Shown here in pieces: positions 22,576 to 34,918 of a stretch of 64,000 nt of DNA. This stretch comes from Stemphylium vesicarium (taxonomy: Eukaryota; Ascomycota; Dothideomycetes; Pleosporales; Pleosporaceae), in assembly GCA_004380135.1 (NCBI GenBank), contig QXCR01000136.1, positions 1 through 64,000 of the forward strand, given 5' to 3'. The translations under genes were made by a program, and so were the position numbers. How positions within the stretch are numbered: the stretch's first letter is position 1; every line of letters starts with the position of its first letter. The notes beneath the pieces were generated by a model. The model did not search any database. It had not been told where the DNA came from and worked only from the letters and a program-made list of their open reading frames with translations.

Positions 22576-24471
22576 ATGGTCTCTAATTCAGAGATGGCCC
22601 CGACAATCCCACCACGGGCTCAACATACCAGCCTCTCGCATAAAGATATCTCAGCTACCATCACTACGATGCCCATATCGAAGCTACCGCAAACCTTTCA
22701 AGAAGAGAAAGACGATCGTCCTGTTACTCCCTCGAGCTCGGGAGCCAGCAAGAGCCTGTCGCCACATCAGAAACGACCGCCATTCAGTATATTAGCGGCC
22801 TTCGTCGCTTTGAATCTTTCCATTTTTCTGGTTGCGCTTGACACGGTCCTCATACCCACGGCCCTACCAACAATTGCTCAATCATTCCAAATAACCGATT
22901 CGCTCTATGCTTGGACCGGTTCAGCATATCTTCTTGCCAATGCCGCATCAATACCCTTCTGGGGGAAATTGTCGGACATCTTTGGAAGGAAGCCGATTTT
23001 GCTGACGGCAAACTCTGTCTTTCTAGTGGGCAGCATTATCTGCGCAGTCAGTGTTAACGCGCAAATGCTGATTGCTGGAAGAACGATCCAAGGCCTCGGT
23101 GGCGGTGGTGTGGTAGTGCTGGTACACGTTTGTGTCAGCGATCTATTCTCCATTCGAGATCGTTCCTTCTACATGGGGATGGTCGGAGCCGTCTGGGCAC
23201 TCGCCTCCGCTTTGGGTCCGGTGCTTGGTGGCATCTTTGCACAAGAGCTAAGCTGGGAATGGTGCTTTTACATCAATATACCTATCGTCGCAGTGTCTAT
23301 AATCGTGCTCTACTTTACGCTCAAGCTTCACGACCCTAAGACACCACTTCTCAGCGGTCTCGCCTCCATCGATTGGCTTGGTACTCTCATCATCATCACC
23401 GCCGCGGTTCTTCTACTCGTCGGTCTCCAAGTCGGCAGCAGTGATTCTTATACCAGCCCTCTGGTCATAACATTCATCACCTTTGGGTCGTTGGCCTTCA
23501 TCGCCTTTCCCTTTTCGCAATGGTGGGAGAGCAAGCGCGGAGGCAACCCCATCATGCCTTTGCGCATTTTCAAGGATATCAGCAATCTAAGCGCACTTGG
23601 AGTCTGCGCATGCGACGCTCTGGTCTTCAACTCTGTAGCATACTTCCTGCCGCTATACTTTCATGTGGTACTCGGACGTAGCCCGACCGTTACCGGTATC
23701 CTCATGCTGAGTGTTGCGGTACCATTAGCAATAGTCTCCTTTGCGTCGGGTCATGTTATCGAGACGAGCGGCCGCTTTCTCGAGGTACTCCAAGCTGGAC
23801 TGTTTGTCATGACACTCGGTGTCGGCCTTCTCATTTCCTTCGACACTACGCTCGATCTCGGCAAGATCATCGGCATTCTGATCGTTGTTGGAATTGGATT
23901 TGGTCCCAACTTCGGTGCTCCACTCATCGCTTTGCAAACACGCATCCAAGATTGCGACATCGCGACTGGTACGGCGGCCTTTGGTTTCATTCGCATGGTC
24001 TCCGGCGCCATCGGCCTCGTCGTCGGACAAGTTATCTTCCAACAATTGATCGCGTCAAAGTTCGAGACACTTCTAGACGGCGGCATTTCAAGAGAATTCG
24101 CAAGTGCGCTTTCTGATGGTGGGGCAATCTCTCACGGCGTCGATGTCAGCCAGCTTAGCAATGCGCAAGTAGCCGTCGTTCGCCAGGCCTTCATGAGTTC
24201 TTTGCGAGGCACGTGGATTTTGTACACAGTCATTGGTGCGGTCGGTCTCTTGATTTCTTCTGGAATCAAGAGGACGAAGCTACATCGGGAGTCAGCATCG
24301 CTGGTAGTACCCGAGGAGGTAGACGTCCAGGAGAGTGAAAAGGCTTGGTGGACTCACTCAATCTCCCATGCTGAGAAAGCTCCTCAGCAGAGTACTCCCC
24401 AGACGTGGCAAGAGTCTTCGCATTGGCTTCCTCGGGGAGGTCACGTTGCCAACGCGACGACTGCGACGTGA
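22576..24471 (+). CDS. MFS drug:H+ antiporter, DHA2 type (14 membrane segments)
   Basis: Intronless gene for a 631-aa exporter of the DHA2 family, which pumps toxins, drugs or secondary metabolites across the plasma membrane. A polar N-terminus of about 75 residues precedes the first membrane segment. Family signatures are LDTVLIPTALPTI (motif D1-like), WGKLSDIFGRKPIL (motif A), the RTIQGLGGGG block and ALGPVLGGIFAQ (motif C). The GTAAFGFIRMVSGAIGLVVGQVIF block near the C-terminus is also typical. Large gene deserts lie on both sides and there is no neighbouring biosynthetic enzyme. The substrate is unknown; the family assignment is firm. Confidence 0.93.
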   Translation: MVSNSEMAPTIPPRAQHTSLSHKDISATITTMPISKLPQTFQEEKDDRPVTPSSSGASKSLSPHQKRPPFSILAAFVALNLSIFLVALDTVLIPTALPTIAQSFQITDSLYAWTGSAYLLANAASIPFWGKLSDIFGRKPILLTANSVFLVGSIICAVSVNAQMLIAGRTIQGLGGGGVVVLVHVCVSDLFSIRDRSFYMGMVGAVWALASALGPVLGGIFAQELSWEWCFYINIPIVAVSIIVLYFTLKLHDPKTPLLSGLASIDWLGTLIIITAAVLLLVGLQVGSSDSYTSPLVITFITFGSLAFIAFPFSQWWESKRGGNPIMPLRIFKDISNLSALGVCACDALVFNSVAYFLPLYFHVVLGRSPTVTGILMLSVAVPLAIVSFASGHVIETSGRFLEVLQAGLFVMTLGVGLLISFDTTLDLGKIIGILIVVGIGFGPNFGAPLIALQTRIQDCDIATGTAAFGFIRMVSGAIGLVVGQVIFQQLIASKFETLLDGGISREFASALSDGGAISHGVDVSQLSNAQVAVVRQAFMSSLRGTWILYTVIGAVGLLISSGIKRTKLHRESASLVVPEEVDVQESEKAWWTHSISHAEKAPQQSTPQTWQESSHWLPRGGHVANATTAT

Positions 24472-26639
24472 CATCGTCGTTCTGGAAAGGACAACTTAAC
24501 CCCATAACACCTGGATTCTTTGCCCCATCACGCGCGCACATCTCCCTTCACTCTTAAGGCAATTCAAATACATCCTGCGATAAGGGGATAGAGGAAGCCG
24601 CTGCGGACGGTCTGCCTACAAAAGCGGAGAGGCTACTGGGCTGACGGCAAGCGCTTGGATATAAGCGACGAAGACTTAGATCACGAGCGGATCAATGAGC
24701 ACAAATAGCATATTTGCCTGGATGAGTGCAACGTCTAGCTTTTATTTGAATGCCGTCAGGCCGAGAACATTGTGCCTAGGCTCTCGATGGATTGGGATGG
24801 AGACAAGGATATAAGTAACGGCGCCGGTGGCACGAGAAGGTGCTTGCTCGGGAAGAAGAAACACATCCTGGGTAAAGATGAAAAGTGATACAAGTAAAGC
24901 GCATGGTTTCATCTATAGGCTGTCTGCCACTGCGAAAGCATGCTACGATTACATATTCAAATAAACATAGTAACATACGAACAACGCCCTTGCAGAATCT
25001 CTTACCGTGACGCTTCTGATGAGCGCCATATTTTCTCACGATCAAGGCCTTTTACTTCGCATTTCTCTTATCTCTATATGTGTAATAATCATTTGGCAGA
25101 GTCTCTGGCCTACTTGGATCCTGTGTCGCCTTCGGCAGCGGAGCCAACAGCCCCATAGCGCTCGGCCCAACAGTCAAGCTACTGCATTGATCTTTTGCGC
25201 ACTCTTCCATGATGTATTCTGCTGTTTTGCCTGTTGTGGCATTTGCTGTCGTGTTACCGCAGCAGCATGAGCAGGCGGACCCCTCCAATTTTGCAACCCT
25301 ACATTGGGCGCTTGCTTCCCCAGCGAGGAGGCGGTCGCGGAACAGCCCGATTCGGATTTCAACTATAATCATATGAGGGTGCCCATGGAGGAAGAGATTT
25401 CTTGGGGGGATGGTCGGGTTCGCGGCAGGGCCAGGAGTAGGGGCTGGGGACTAGCATGGGCCCGTTTGCTGTGGCAACGGCGTAGAAGCCATGTCGAGGC
25501 TTAGCGGAGTCGGGAATCTGTTCTACAGGCTGTGGGGTTCGAGGAGGTTAGTTTAGAAACACGCCTATGCTAATGAGGAAAGTGCAGCGGTGTAGTGTGG
25601 AAGATGATATGCGACGAGTTTGGCGGATGCAGATGGCTTTTGAAGTCAGTGACAGCGCATGTACGCTGTTTGCTCTCTTGGATGACAAGTTGTGGGAGTG
25701 ATGGCGAGGCAGAGGATCAAAAACTCTCGTATTGGATCTATGAACATCGGTTCCGTGCTGGCATGGAGCTCACAGAGGCTGAAGTTCCTGCAGAAGAGTG
25801 AACGAGTAAGGCGCGTCAACACCCTGACATCCCATAGCAATTACCATAGCAAGCAATGTTTCTGCACAAAATACGTGGAGCAGCAGCTTCTATCATCGGT
25901 CGCGGTGCCCTGCAGCGCATTCACGTCGTCCCCCACCACAGAAGCGTATCCTCGAGACGGAATACGCCTAAATCGTTCGATTAACGTCGCTGTGAAAAGC
26001 AGAGGAAATGGACACGACCATAAAGCAGAATTGTTGGATTGATGGATTAGAATTTAAGAGAGATAGGTGTCAAGAAAAGTGTCACTCGCGTACCCGGGTG
26101 AGGGTAACCTTCTAGCGGAATGGCGTCATTGCCTCGGCAAGACACTTGCGTCACCATTCACCGTTGACAAACCCAGATTCTAAATTGGCTCATACCTGTC
26201 AGCGTTAATTCCGCTGTATTGGACCAACGCTTTATTCAGCTCGAGAACTACACACGCTAGATTTATTCGCGCATGATTGATCCTAACAAGGAGTCCCAGC
26301 GTACGGCCGTGTCGGTCAGTTGGGCTGATCAGTAAACAACAACTGCAAGCCTCGGGCCGCCCCAGCTGAACCTATCAGAACGCTGGATCTCTTTCTAGGA
26401 TCTCTCTAGGACACGCTTTATCACTCCCTGCAGATGATGAGTGATACAAAAGACCGTAAACAGCGTAGATACCAAGACCCCTAGGACTGGGGTTGGGTTG
26501 CGAAGAATGCGCGGAGTCAGGGTAAATTCACAAAAGAAAACGTGCATGGCTAATATATGGTCCCGAGCCATGTCGATTTTAGGCACCTGTCTTTACTCGT
26601 TTGTTAGACCCTCAACAGTCAAAGTGTTTTGCCACTGCA
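24472..26639. other. Intergenic region (2.2 kb)
   Basis: No supported gene. Around 25.05-25.5 kb both strands carry Cys-containing open frames of 60-106 codons, but none has a family match I know, and each is the shadow of the other. Confidence 0.45.
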
Positions 26640-28464
26640 ATGACTATAGAACATCGCCAGGACCACGGTAGTCATTCGCTCAGTGACCCCGAGAAGGACG
26701 CTGCTACCCATGATAATGGCGAGTCTCGGAATCACGACAATGAATCAGCGCGAACCACGCAGTCGTCGGGAGATATGAGAGGTAGCACAGTTCAAGACAA
26801 TAAAGCAACATCACAGTCACCGGAATCCCGCTTTGCAGATTGGGATGGACCTGATGACCCGGAAAATCCGCACAATTGGGGCCACTGGAAGCGTTTCTAT
26901 CACGCCGCCCTCCCCGCTCTTTTTGGATTCGCTGTGTGAGTATGTTCCTTTCGATTCTTGATTCAAAACTGACAATGCAGTACATTTGGAACCTCTGTAT
27001 ACACATCCGCCCTTGGAGACATCATGCGCGACTTCGACATCTCGCGTACGCTTGCTCTCGTGGGCCTCACCCTCTACACACTCGGTCTCGCATTTGGCCC
27101 CATCATGTCAGCACCACTCAGCGAAAGCCATGGACGAAAGCCGGTTTACTTGATATTCTTCCCCATGTCCATGCTTTTTACGCTCGGTGCAGGGTTTTCC
27201 AAGAACATCGCTAGCCTGTGTGTATGCCGGTTCTTCGCGGGTCTCTTTGGCAGCCCAGCGCTTGCTGTTGGTGCAGGAACGAACAGTGACCTGTTCCCAC
27301 CCCACCGTCGTGCTTTTTCCACGAGCTGGTTTCTTCTAGCTCCGTTTGCTGGGCCATCCCTAGGGTAGGTGGGTGCATGACTTTACGGTGGAACTCGAAT
27401 ACTGACGAAGACAGGCCCGTGGTTGGGGGGTTCATCGGACAGTACAAGACATGGCAATGGACTCAATGGTGTATGCTTTTCGTCTCCGCTGCCGTCTACG
27501 CCATGTCCCTGCCAATGTCAGAGACTCACAAGCCAGTAATACTGCAGAAGAGAGCAAAGAAGCTTGGTGTATCGCTCCAGGTGGACACGCCGGACATGAA
27601 GAGCGTGATCATAATGAGACTCATCAGACCGCTGCATATGCTTTGTACCGAGGTGAGCTACGTAACGTCATCAGAATTGTGAACCCCGACTAACTTATCT
27701 CAGCCAGTAGTTTTCTTCGTCTCCCTCTACACTGGCTTCACTTTTGGTGTGCTTTTCCTGCTATTCGCTGCATTCCCGTTCGTATTCACACGCCCGCCTT
27801 ACAACTTCACCACTTCTCAATACGGTCTTACCTTCCTTTCGGTCGGTGTTGGGGTCGTATGTGGCAGCTTCACGACCATGATCGTCGACAAGAAAATCTA
27901 CCAAAAGAAATATCGTGAGGCTAAAGCAGCGGGCCAATCATATGCCGAGCCCGAACATCGACTGTACACAGCCATGATGGGCTGCTGGGGCATAGTGATA
28001 GGTCTCTTCTGGTTCGGATGGTGCGCTGATCAGGGCGTTCATTGGGCGCCCACCATACTGGGTGCTATTCCGTTTGCCTGGGGAAATATCTGCGTCTTTG
28101 TATGTCACTCAGCCGCGACATTGAACAATCCTTACTGACTGCGCTTGAAAAGACTTCTTCGGCACTTTACGTGACTGACGTTTACGGACCAATGAACGGC
28201 GCATCAGCTATAGCGGCGAATGGTATCGCAAGATATATACTGGGTTCTGTTTTCCCTTTGTTCACTGTGCAGAGTAAGTCGCAAAACCTTCTCACCCTAT
28301 TCAGTAGACATCCTGACCACCTTCTAGTGTATGAAGCTATGGGTGTCGGTTGGGCAACATCTCTGCTCGGCTTTCTTGCTACGGCCATGTTACCAATTCC
28401 TTTCCTCTTCTTCAGATACGGCCGACGTATTCGCGCGCAGAGCAAATACCCTGTCGTAATGTAG
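26640..28464 (+). CDS. MFS drug:H+ antiporter, DHA1 type (six exons)
   Basis: Six exons (26640-26935, 26981-27364, 27415-27652, 27704-28099, 28153-28273, 28328-28464) give 523 aa. The introns are 45, 50, 51, 53 and 54 bp, all GT-AG. The N-terminal 85 residues are polar. Motif A is SESHGRKPVYL, and RFFAGLFGSPAL follows. The motif-C-like segment APFAGPSLG PVVGGFIG is rebuilt across the 27364/27415 junction. VTDVYGPMNGASA in exon 5 and FFRYGRRIRAQS at the C-terminus are typical of DHA1 transporters. It is related to, but clearly different from, the transporters at 3595 and 46430 in intron positions and sequence. The transport substrate is unknown. Confidence 0.9.
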
Positions 28465-31400
28465 TCATAAGATAGAATTTCGGGTCGTTAATCATTAAAC
28501 TTTGCCTAAAAAGCTTATGAGCTACCACATTGCGTGACCAGCGCTTTACTATTCCGAACCTTCACTAGCTTTACTTCTGCTTACACGACCACATCGCTTG
28601 CTAGGACTTGTCATGTTTATCCCTGTGTGATACAGACATCAGCTATCACCATATCTGAGGCTCTTCTAGCGACATCGCATCTCCATCAGCCGCAACATCT
28701 TCATCTCGGTGCGTTGTCGATACGATCGCATCACTCTTGTCGGTCCTTTTACTAGTCGTTCCCGCTCACTCTCGCATCACGCCACAACTAATCATCCGAC
28801 TGCACGTCGTTTTAAGTATTTAATGCGTGATTATAGTCTCTAGCAGTAAGAGAATTCTCATAGATTTTGGATTGGTCATTAAGTTTGTCGCGAGAGCTAG
28901 ACCCTTCCACGTCACTTCTTGCGCACACCCCACCAACCGGGTAGCATTATGCGCGTGTAGCCTAATCAAGCTACAAACAAGCCTTTTGTCTCTCTTCTGC
29001 CAAGTCTTTATTAAGATTACTGAACCGCATAGAGGACCTTGTCGTCGTGGCATGTTGCGAGCTTTTTTGACGGATTAGTATACGCCTTTACGTCGTCATC
29101 ATGACGTTGATGCGTGAATGAAACCAGAAAGCCCATAGTAATGTAGCACGAGGGTGAGCCGTCATCTTCTAGGAAATCTATCAATGAGGATGTGTTCGAT
29201 GCGGGTCGGCGGTGTGAAGTACCTTGTTTTTGTACCAATTATTGAGGTTATAACGTATGAGCATGACGTGATGATTGGAATACATTGAAGCCGCCATCGC
29301 CTGCGTTACATAGTACTACTTCCGGGTGCCAAGTTTGTGGTGGGATTAATTATCTAGTTGGGCAGCCTCGTACGAGGCTGCCGGGTTTCCGGGCGGCCAT
29401 CAAGACGGAGAGAAATCACGACAACTTTTTTGACCCATATCTTTTCTTAGCCATGAAGAATCGATTTTCTTATGTCAAATAAGGTCGAGACTTGTCCGGC
29501 TGCGTTTTGTACTCCATACAACGTGTGCGGGAACGAATGAGTAAATGCCAATTCATTTTAGTGTCGAGATCCTAAACAAATGCGGATACAAAAATCGTAA
29601 GACGCTGTGAGAAGACGCTTTGGTGAGCGAGTGTGATGAAGCGGAGAAGCTCATGAAGTCATCAATGGTGGTAGCTAAGATAATTGTGCTGAAGCACGAA
29701 ATTGAGAGAGAACGATGAAACGACCGGGTCGATCATTGCTGAACGCCGACAGCCCGAAAGATCTAGACTTGCGCCACCACCACATCTAGACCGACAGCAA
29801 TTCGATATTCCAGACAGAGTACGCAGTTGTTCGTTCTAGTCAATCCATGTGCATTACATTTGCCGCATGATGGCTGTCGGTTACTGGATTCGGTCAGCAT
29901 ATCACAGAGCTAGTGCGCGCCTAGTACTTTGGAGTAGTGTGAGAGAGATTGAACTTACGGGTGTCCACCACATTTAGGACAGGTATCGATAACGAGGGCC
30001 AAGGGATGCTGGGAGAAGCAAGAAGGAGGTGGACGTTGGGATCCAACTGAGGATGAAGTCTGTTGCGTCGGAAGCGCCATGACTGAACTTGAGAATCTCT
30101 GCGAAACTAGGGACAAGATTGAGGAGGTAAGTGAAAGGGGCAGAAGATAGAATTAAATGCATCAAGGGCCTGTATTTCTGCAAGGGGTGAGTCCTTATAT
30201 CCCCGAATCTGACGAACTTGATAGAAGGTGCCGCACCAGAGCTGCACTTCTAACATTTGAATTGACCATCGGATATGCACCTTGACTGGATATTTCGGAA
30301 TCATGTATGCCGTGGCCACCCGAACATGGGAAAGTAAACCGCGTGACAATCCACGAGGCCTCAAGGACGTTAAGACAAGGATACAGTCCACGGCGCAACT
30401 GAACACAGTAATCAGCGAGCTAGTTCTAAGGTCTCTACACCCAGAATAGTCTTAGACGCTGCTATCACATCAAATTATTCAAGAAGATGGAGGCTTCAAA
30501 CCAGCCGATCGGGAGGTGCAGATGTCCAGCTGAGAACACTGAGAGCCGAAGGAACGGTATGAAACAAATGTCAGGTTTCCCACGGTCAAAGAGAATGGTC
30601 TGGGATGTTCGAAGGTGCTCTCCAACGAACCTGCCTATTGGCGCTTTCGTTACGGTGGTGAGTTAGAGGCAAACTTTCACGAAATACTAAGTCGTACTGA
30701 CAGACGTCGTTTCCGACTACGATAGGTAGCGGTTCGTCTCGCGAATCAGGTTACTAGGAAGATTCGAAGCAGTATCCCGGAAAGTTGTTCGAGCCCTGCA
30801 TCTTTCGATCGTTCGAGATGCTTTGAGCCAGGAATGATGCTGAGAACAGCGGAACGTGTGATGTAACACAATTTTTGACAGCGATTCCTGCGCAGAATAT
30901 GGGAGTCTTGGTTTATGAGCGTGGTGAATGTTGCTACGTGAGCAGTAAGGTGGTGTCTGGTTGCACCGCTGATGCTCTACCCATTGGTTGGTGGTCACGT
31001 TCATCCACGTAGGTTGAAAATATACCAGGCGATAACTGATGAGCCAACGATTTCCCATTGCCACGTGGAAGCCAAAAGTCGGTACTTGAGAGCCCAGTAC
31101 GTATGGGCAAAGCCGGTTAACCGTGCTGTCTTAGCGGTAATAGCGGTGACATCTTGGCCCTGAAAACTTACATGTCGACATTCTCACGCATCCTTACAAG
31201 CACCAGATCTGGATGTTTCATGGAGGCTGTCAAGAGGCATCTAGCAGACAGCACTTGAAGCATGTTCCATACTGTCGTACTCCTTTGGCGAAAACGAACC
31301 TTTGATGCTCCAGACTCAATGCAGTGGACCACTTTCGAATACTGGAGTGTAGCCTGATATTACCCTGCAAACAAGAGTGTTGAGTTGTACCGGAAACCAG

Positions 31401-32579
31401 ATGAAGGGTGCCACGGTATGCCGTAAACCGAATGTTCTTCCCATCAACTAACCAATGAGAATGACAAGAGTGCGTCGCCACAACGTAGTGACAGCGAATA
31501 TACGAGCAGAAGCCCCATATATACAGTGCGAATTGCTGTCTTAATGCATTCTTTCGCATTTGTTCTCTGACAACGCGAATGCAAAATGGAAGGACAGAGC
31601 GGACTTGGGCGAATTTCTCTATGTGGAGCAATCACCTCATGCAAGTGTGCGAAGTGGCTGTGACACCAAGCGCACAAGACAAACTTACGAGAAACGTAGT
31701 TCGAGTCGAAATCCCTTTTTTTAGCTGCCGTGCAATCTCACGTTATGCATGAACGTCGTGATGAGGAAGGAAAAGACGCCCGCAGCGCCGATCTCCTTAC
31801 CGTTCTGGCAACTTTCACCGCCATATTGAGTGCAATTTAAGGTCAGATTTGAGGGCAATCTACGATACGAGGAAAGTTCGATTGTGAAGTGTAGGCACGA
31901 GGGATGACATTGAGGCCAGGGTCCGCTTACTAAGCACGGTGAGATCTCGACCATTTCTTCGACCTTTGGTGGGGTAATTACCGGTTACGTGGCGCTGGTT
32001 TGTGTTGTCGGAATATTTTGAGCAGTGGCGAGACGTCATAGATGAACGCTGCACGGACACGCCTAAGGAACAGCGCATTCTGCGACTTTTCCCAGGCCTC
32101 AAGATGGTTAGGGCAAAGAGCTTAGATAGAATAGAAACTGGGAAGGATAAACCAGAATACTCTATTAGTTTGAGTAGGTGGTGAGCTTGCAGCTTCCTTG
32201 CTGTCATCCTGACACCGTAACGACTGTGGACTAGCGTCTTGGCATTGATTTGGGAGATCGCAGGTGGCCCTCACCTTGACGCAATCACGATCTTGAACAC
32301 CACTCAATTCTCATTATCTCAGCCGCTACGTACCACTCGATTGCATGTGAAACCGTGGGTATTTATGATATCATGCGCAAGCGGATAGGGATTCCATCGC
32401 TGTTTACACCGAAAGACAACGGACCCAGTAGCCCACAACACCGTCTCGCACTCTAAACCTTCGTAGGACCGGCTTTGAATCCGGTCAAGCATATTCAAAG
32501 CTCTACATCACAAAGTTCGAACATAGCTGATAGTAGCCTCAGCGCACGACGCTGACATTACTCAAATCACCCGAACAAA
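28465..32579. other. Gene desert (4.1 kb)
   Basis: No supported coding region on either strand. Open frames reach at most about 130 codons and show no domain or codon consistency. The one striking element is a perfect palindrome at 29361-29382. No transposon ends or RNA genes were recognised. Confidence 0.5.
29361..29382. repeat. Perfect 22-bp palindrome
   Basis: GGCAGCCTCG TA CGAGGCTGCC equals its own reverse complement over all 22 bases; the flanking bases do not extend it. It could be a dimeric protein-binding site or a cruciform, or a transposon footprint. No gene is within 800 bp. Confidence 0.8.
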
Positions 32580-34520
32580 TGGTATCCTGTTCGAAAGTTG
32601 CGAGTATGCCGGACGCCGTCACAAAGGCGAATCAGTTGCCGAAAACTCCACCAACTTCATCCTCGTGGATGCGACCGTACCAGATGCACGCCAGATCTAG
32701 ACCGAGACTACAACCGAAGTTACTGGATACCTCCACAGTCTCGGACTGACGAGATCAATCGAGATAATCGATTCTGTCGCGCACCAAAGCCTTGCACTCA
32801 GAATCATGCCACCAGCGCACATCAGTCCCTTGCAGTTGTGGAGGGCAAAGCTCTCTGTATTGCCTGACTTGTTAGCAGGAAGAAAGTGGCTCTCAATTGA
32901 TTTAATCAATCTCGGCATCAGAGAAGGATTAACGAAGCCTACTGTAGTCGTTACAGCCGCTGACGCCGACGATCTTCAGTGGAAGCCTTTGAAAGAAGGC
33001 ATCAAGCGCGTCTTCCACCAATATTTTGACGCAGCCGTTTTTTTTCCACAGGGGGTCGTAGGGTGTGGGGACGAAGAACAAATGTCGGAATTCTCTGACG
33101 CGTGTCAGCTACCGTGTGGGCCTCAGGGTATATGACCCAGGTTCCATCCCATCTCTCACTCACTTCAGGCTAGTACGTACAAGGCTTAGCGCCCACAACG
33201 CTAGCCAGCAGAGATATAGATCTCAGTTCCCGTAGCACAATATACAACACGATTCACCACATGTTCTATCCTAGTGCTACTGACAACGCGCACGAATGCG
33301 AGCGTCCGCTTGCATTAGACGCCCAAAATATTCGACAATGAATAGCTTTCGAAGCCGATGATTGCTACTCGGCCGCGAAGGACGTCGGTACCATCCTATC
33401 TGCCGGTGTTTCTTTTGGTTGCAGAGATGAAGGCTCCGGATCCCTTGGCGGGTTCCTCCAACTGCAATATAATGGGACTAGCACCGAAGTAGGTTTGACT
33501 AACCACCACGTTCTACGGGCCGACAAGATCGCCATTCCGACCAAAGAGCTTAGGCCAGAACCGATTGAACTACCCTCAGTTCTCTCCCCAAGCAATGTCG
33601 ACATGACCAGATACCTCAAAACCCTGGATCTTATAATACTTGAAGCCAACAAAGTCATCAGGGACCCGAAATTCAAAAGCCTTGCAGGCAGGTACGATAG
33701 AATCAAAAATACAAGGACGGAAATGCGTAGGGAGAGGGAGGAGGCAAGAGCTTCAACGGAACTAGCCACACATTTTGACTATCACGCGGGCGAGATCTTT
33801 GCAACCTCGGGTATCCGGAGTAAACCCGATATACGGTACGACAACGATCCTCATATTTTGAAGTCAACAGACTTCGCTATGACCTCGAACGCGCAGCTAG
33901 AGTGGGATGTTGATTGGGGTTTATTCCTGGTCGACAGTGCTCTGAAACCCTCACTATGTCTTCCAAAAACAGACGACGAGTCAGTAAGAATAGCGGGATA
34001 TATGCCAGCGGAACGGGCATCAATCAAGGAAAATAGCACTTACGAAGTCGCGAAGTTTGATCGCACCTCCAAGTGCACCAGGGGTATGCTGAACCCAGCC
34101 ATATCCCTCCTCAACCTGGAGGCAACAAACGTCGGAATTTTCGAACCCGCGGAAGATATTTCATCCATGGTTGGAAAGGGAAATGAAGTGCTATGTCACT
34201 GCATCATTGCGCCGAGCAAAGACCACCAAGGCTTTGTTAAGGGAGGAGACTCTGGCTCGCTCGTTGTTCTAAATCGGCAACGCGCAGAAATGGTGGCGAC
34301 CGTGGTTGGAATCATCACTGGTGGCGATAACGATCGCAACCTAGGATACATGGCGCCAACTGATCTGACCATAGATCATATCGAGCAAGCCACGGGTGCA
34401 ACCGTTGGTAATCTCCTTGACATCAGCACCGTCGAAGGGTCGGAGGCTCAAGACGGGCAGATGATAGCACGCCGGAAGGACGACGGTGGTGCTTGGAGGG
34501 AGTTTCAACTGCTCATTTGA
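32580..34520 (+). pseudogene. Trypsin-like serine protease-domain protein, apparently broken
   Basis: The 3' part (about 33346-34520) is one open frame carrying a trypsin-like fold. GLTNHHVLRA holds the catalytic His, DVDWGLFLVD a candidate Asp, and FVKGGDSGSLVVL the GDSGS nucleophile Ser, followed by VVGIITGGD. This frame has no ATG before the His motif, and TGA at about 33342 blocks its extension. An upstream frame (about 32583-33135) reads like the matching N-terminal domain (VTGYLHSLGLTRSIEIIDSV, then TKPTVVVTAADADDLQWKPL). It has an in-frame TAG at about 32698 and ends at TGA 33133-33135. No intron pattern removing all three breaks was found, so I infer a decayed gene of an uncharacterised Dothideomycete family; an unrecognised multi-intron model remains possible. 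It converges on the giant gene to the right. Confidence 0.6.
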
Positions 34521-34646
34521 GCTTCAGGGCTGGAAACAACGTTTTTGCCTGGTTTGTTGATGGTTTCTTGTTTTGATCTCGTGTAGGCAATTGTTCACGT
34601 GATATTCGTGGTTTGAAAGGAGGGGGAAGGAAAAGCTCAAATGAGC
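34511..34646. repeat. Small 14-bp inverted repeat over the stop codon of the protease-like gene
   Basis: GCTCATTTGAGCTT (34511-34524, including the TGA stop) and AAGCTCAAATGAGC (34633-34646) are exact reverse complements 108 bp apart, and each is itself nearly palindromic. It could form a stem in the 3' UTR. This may be chance. Confidence 0.5.
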
Positions 34647-34918
34647 TTGGACAGATACATACCGCAATGTGGACGCAGTTGGTAGTCCGGAAACGGTGCC
34701 CAGGAGTGATTCACACTGGCGTCATAAATTATGGCTTCCTATCGTGAAGATGAGGATACGGATGAAGTCGTCAAAAACATGTCGTTAAACCACATTAATC
34801 CACTTTCTGCACGTGCGACTGAGACATTTTCACAATTTTTGCAATTTACAAACGAGCCACCTCATACATATACCCTGCTAGTATACATGTACCAACCAGC
34901 GCGCTAAGCGCATGATCT

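Noticed and set aside
24940..25504. Cys-containing small frames that could be a secreted effector
   Set aside because: There is no signal peptide in either strand's frame, the Cys clusters of one strand mirror the other, and no splice model improves them.
30717..31677. Minus-strand frames of 115-134 codons in the gene desert
   Set aside because: No domain, no consistent composition, no flanking splice or start signals; compatible with chance.
32580..32753. ATG 32580 frame as the N-terminus of the protease-like gene
   Set aside because: This frame is Ser/Pro/Arg noise ending in TGA; the other frame over the same bases reads like a domain (LHSLGLTRSIEIID) and joins the downstream part.
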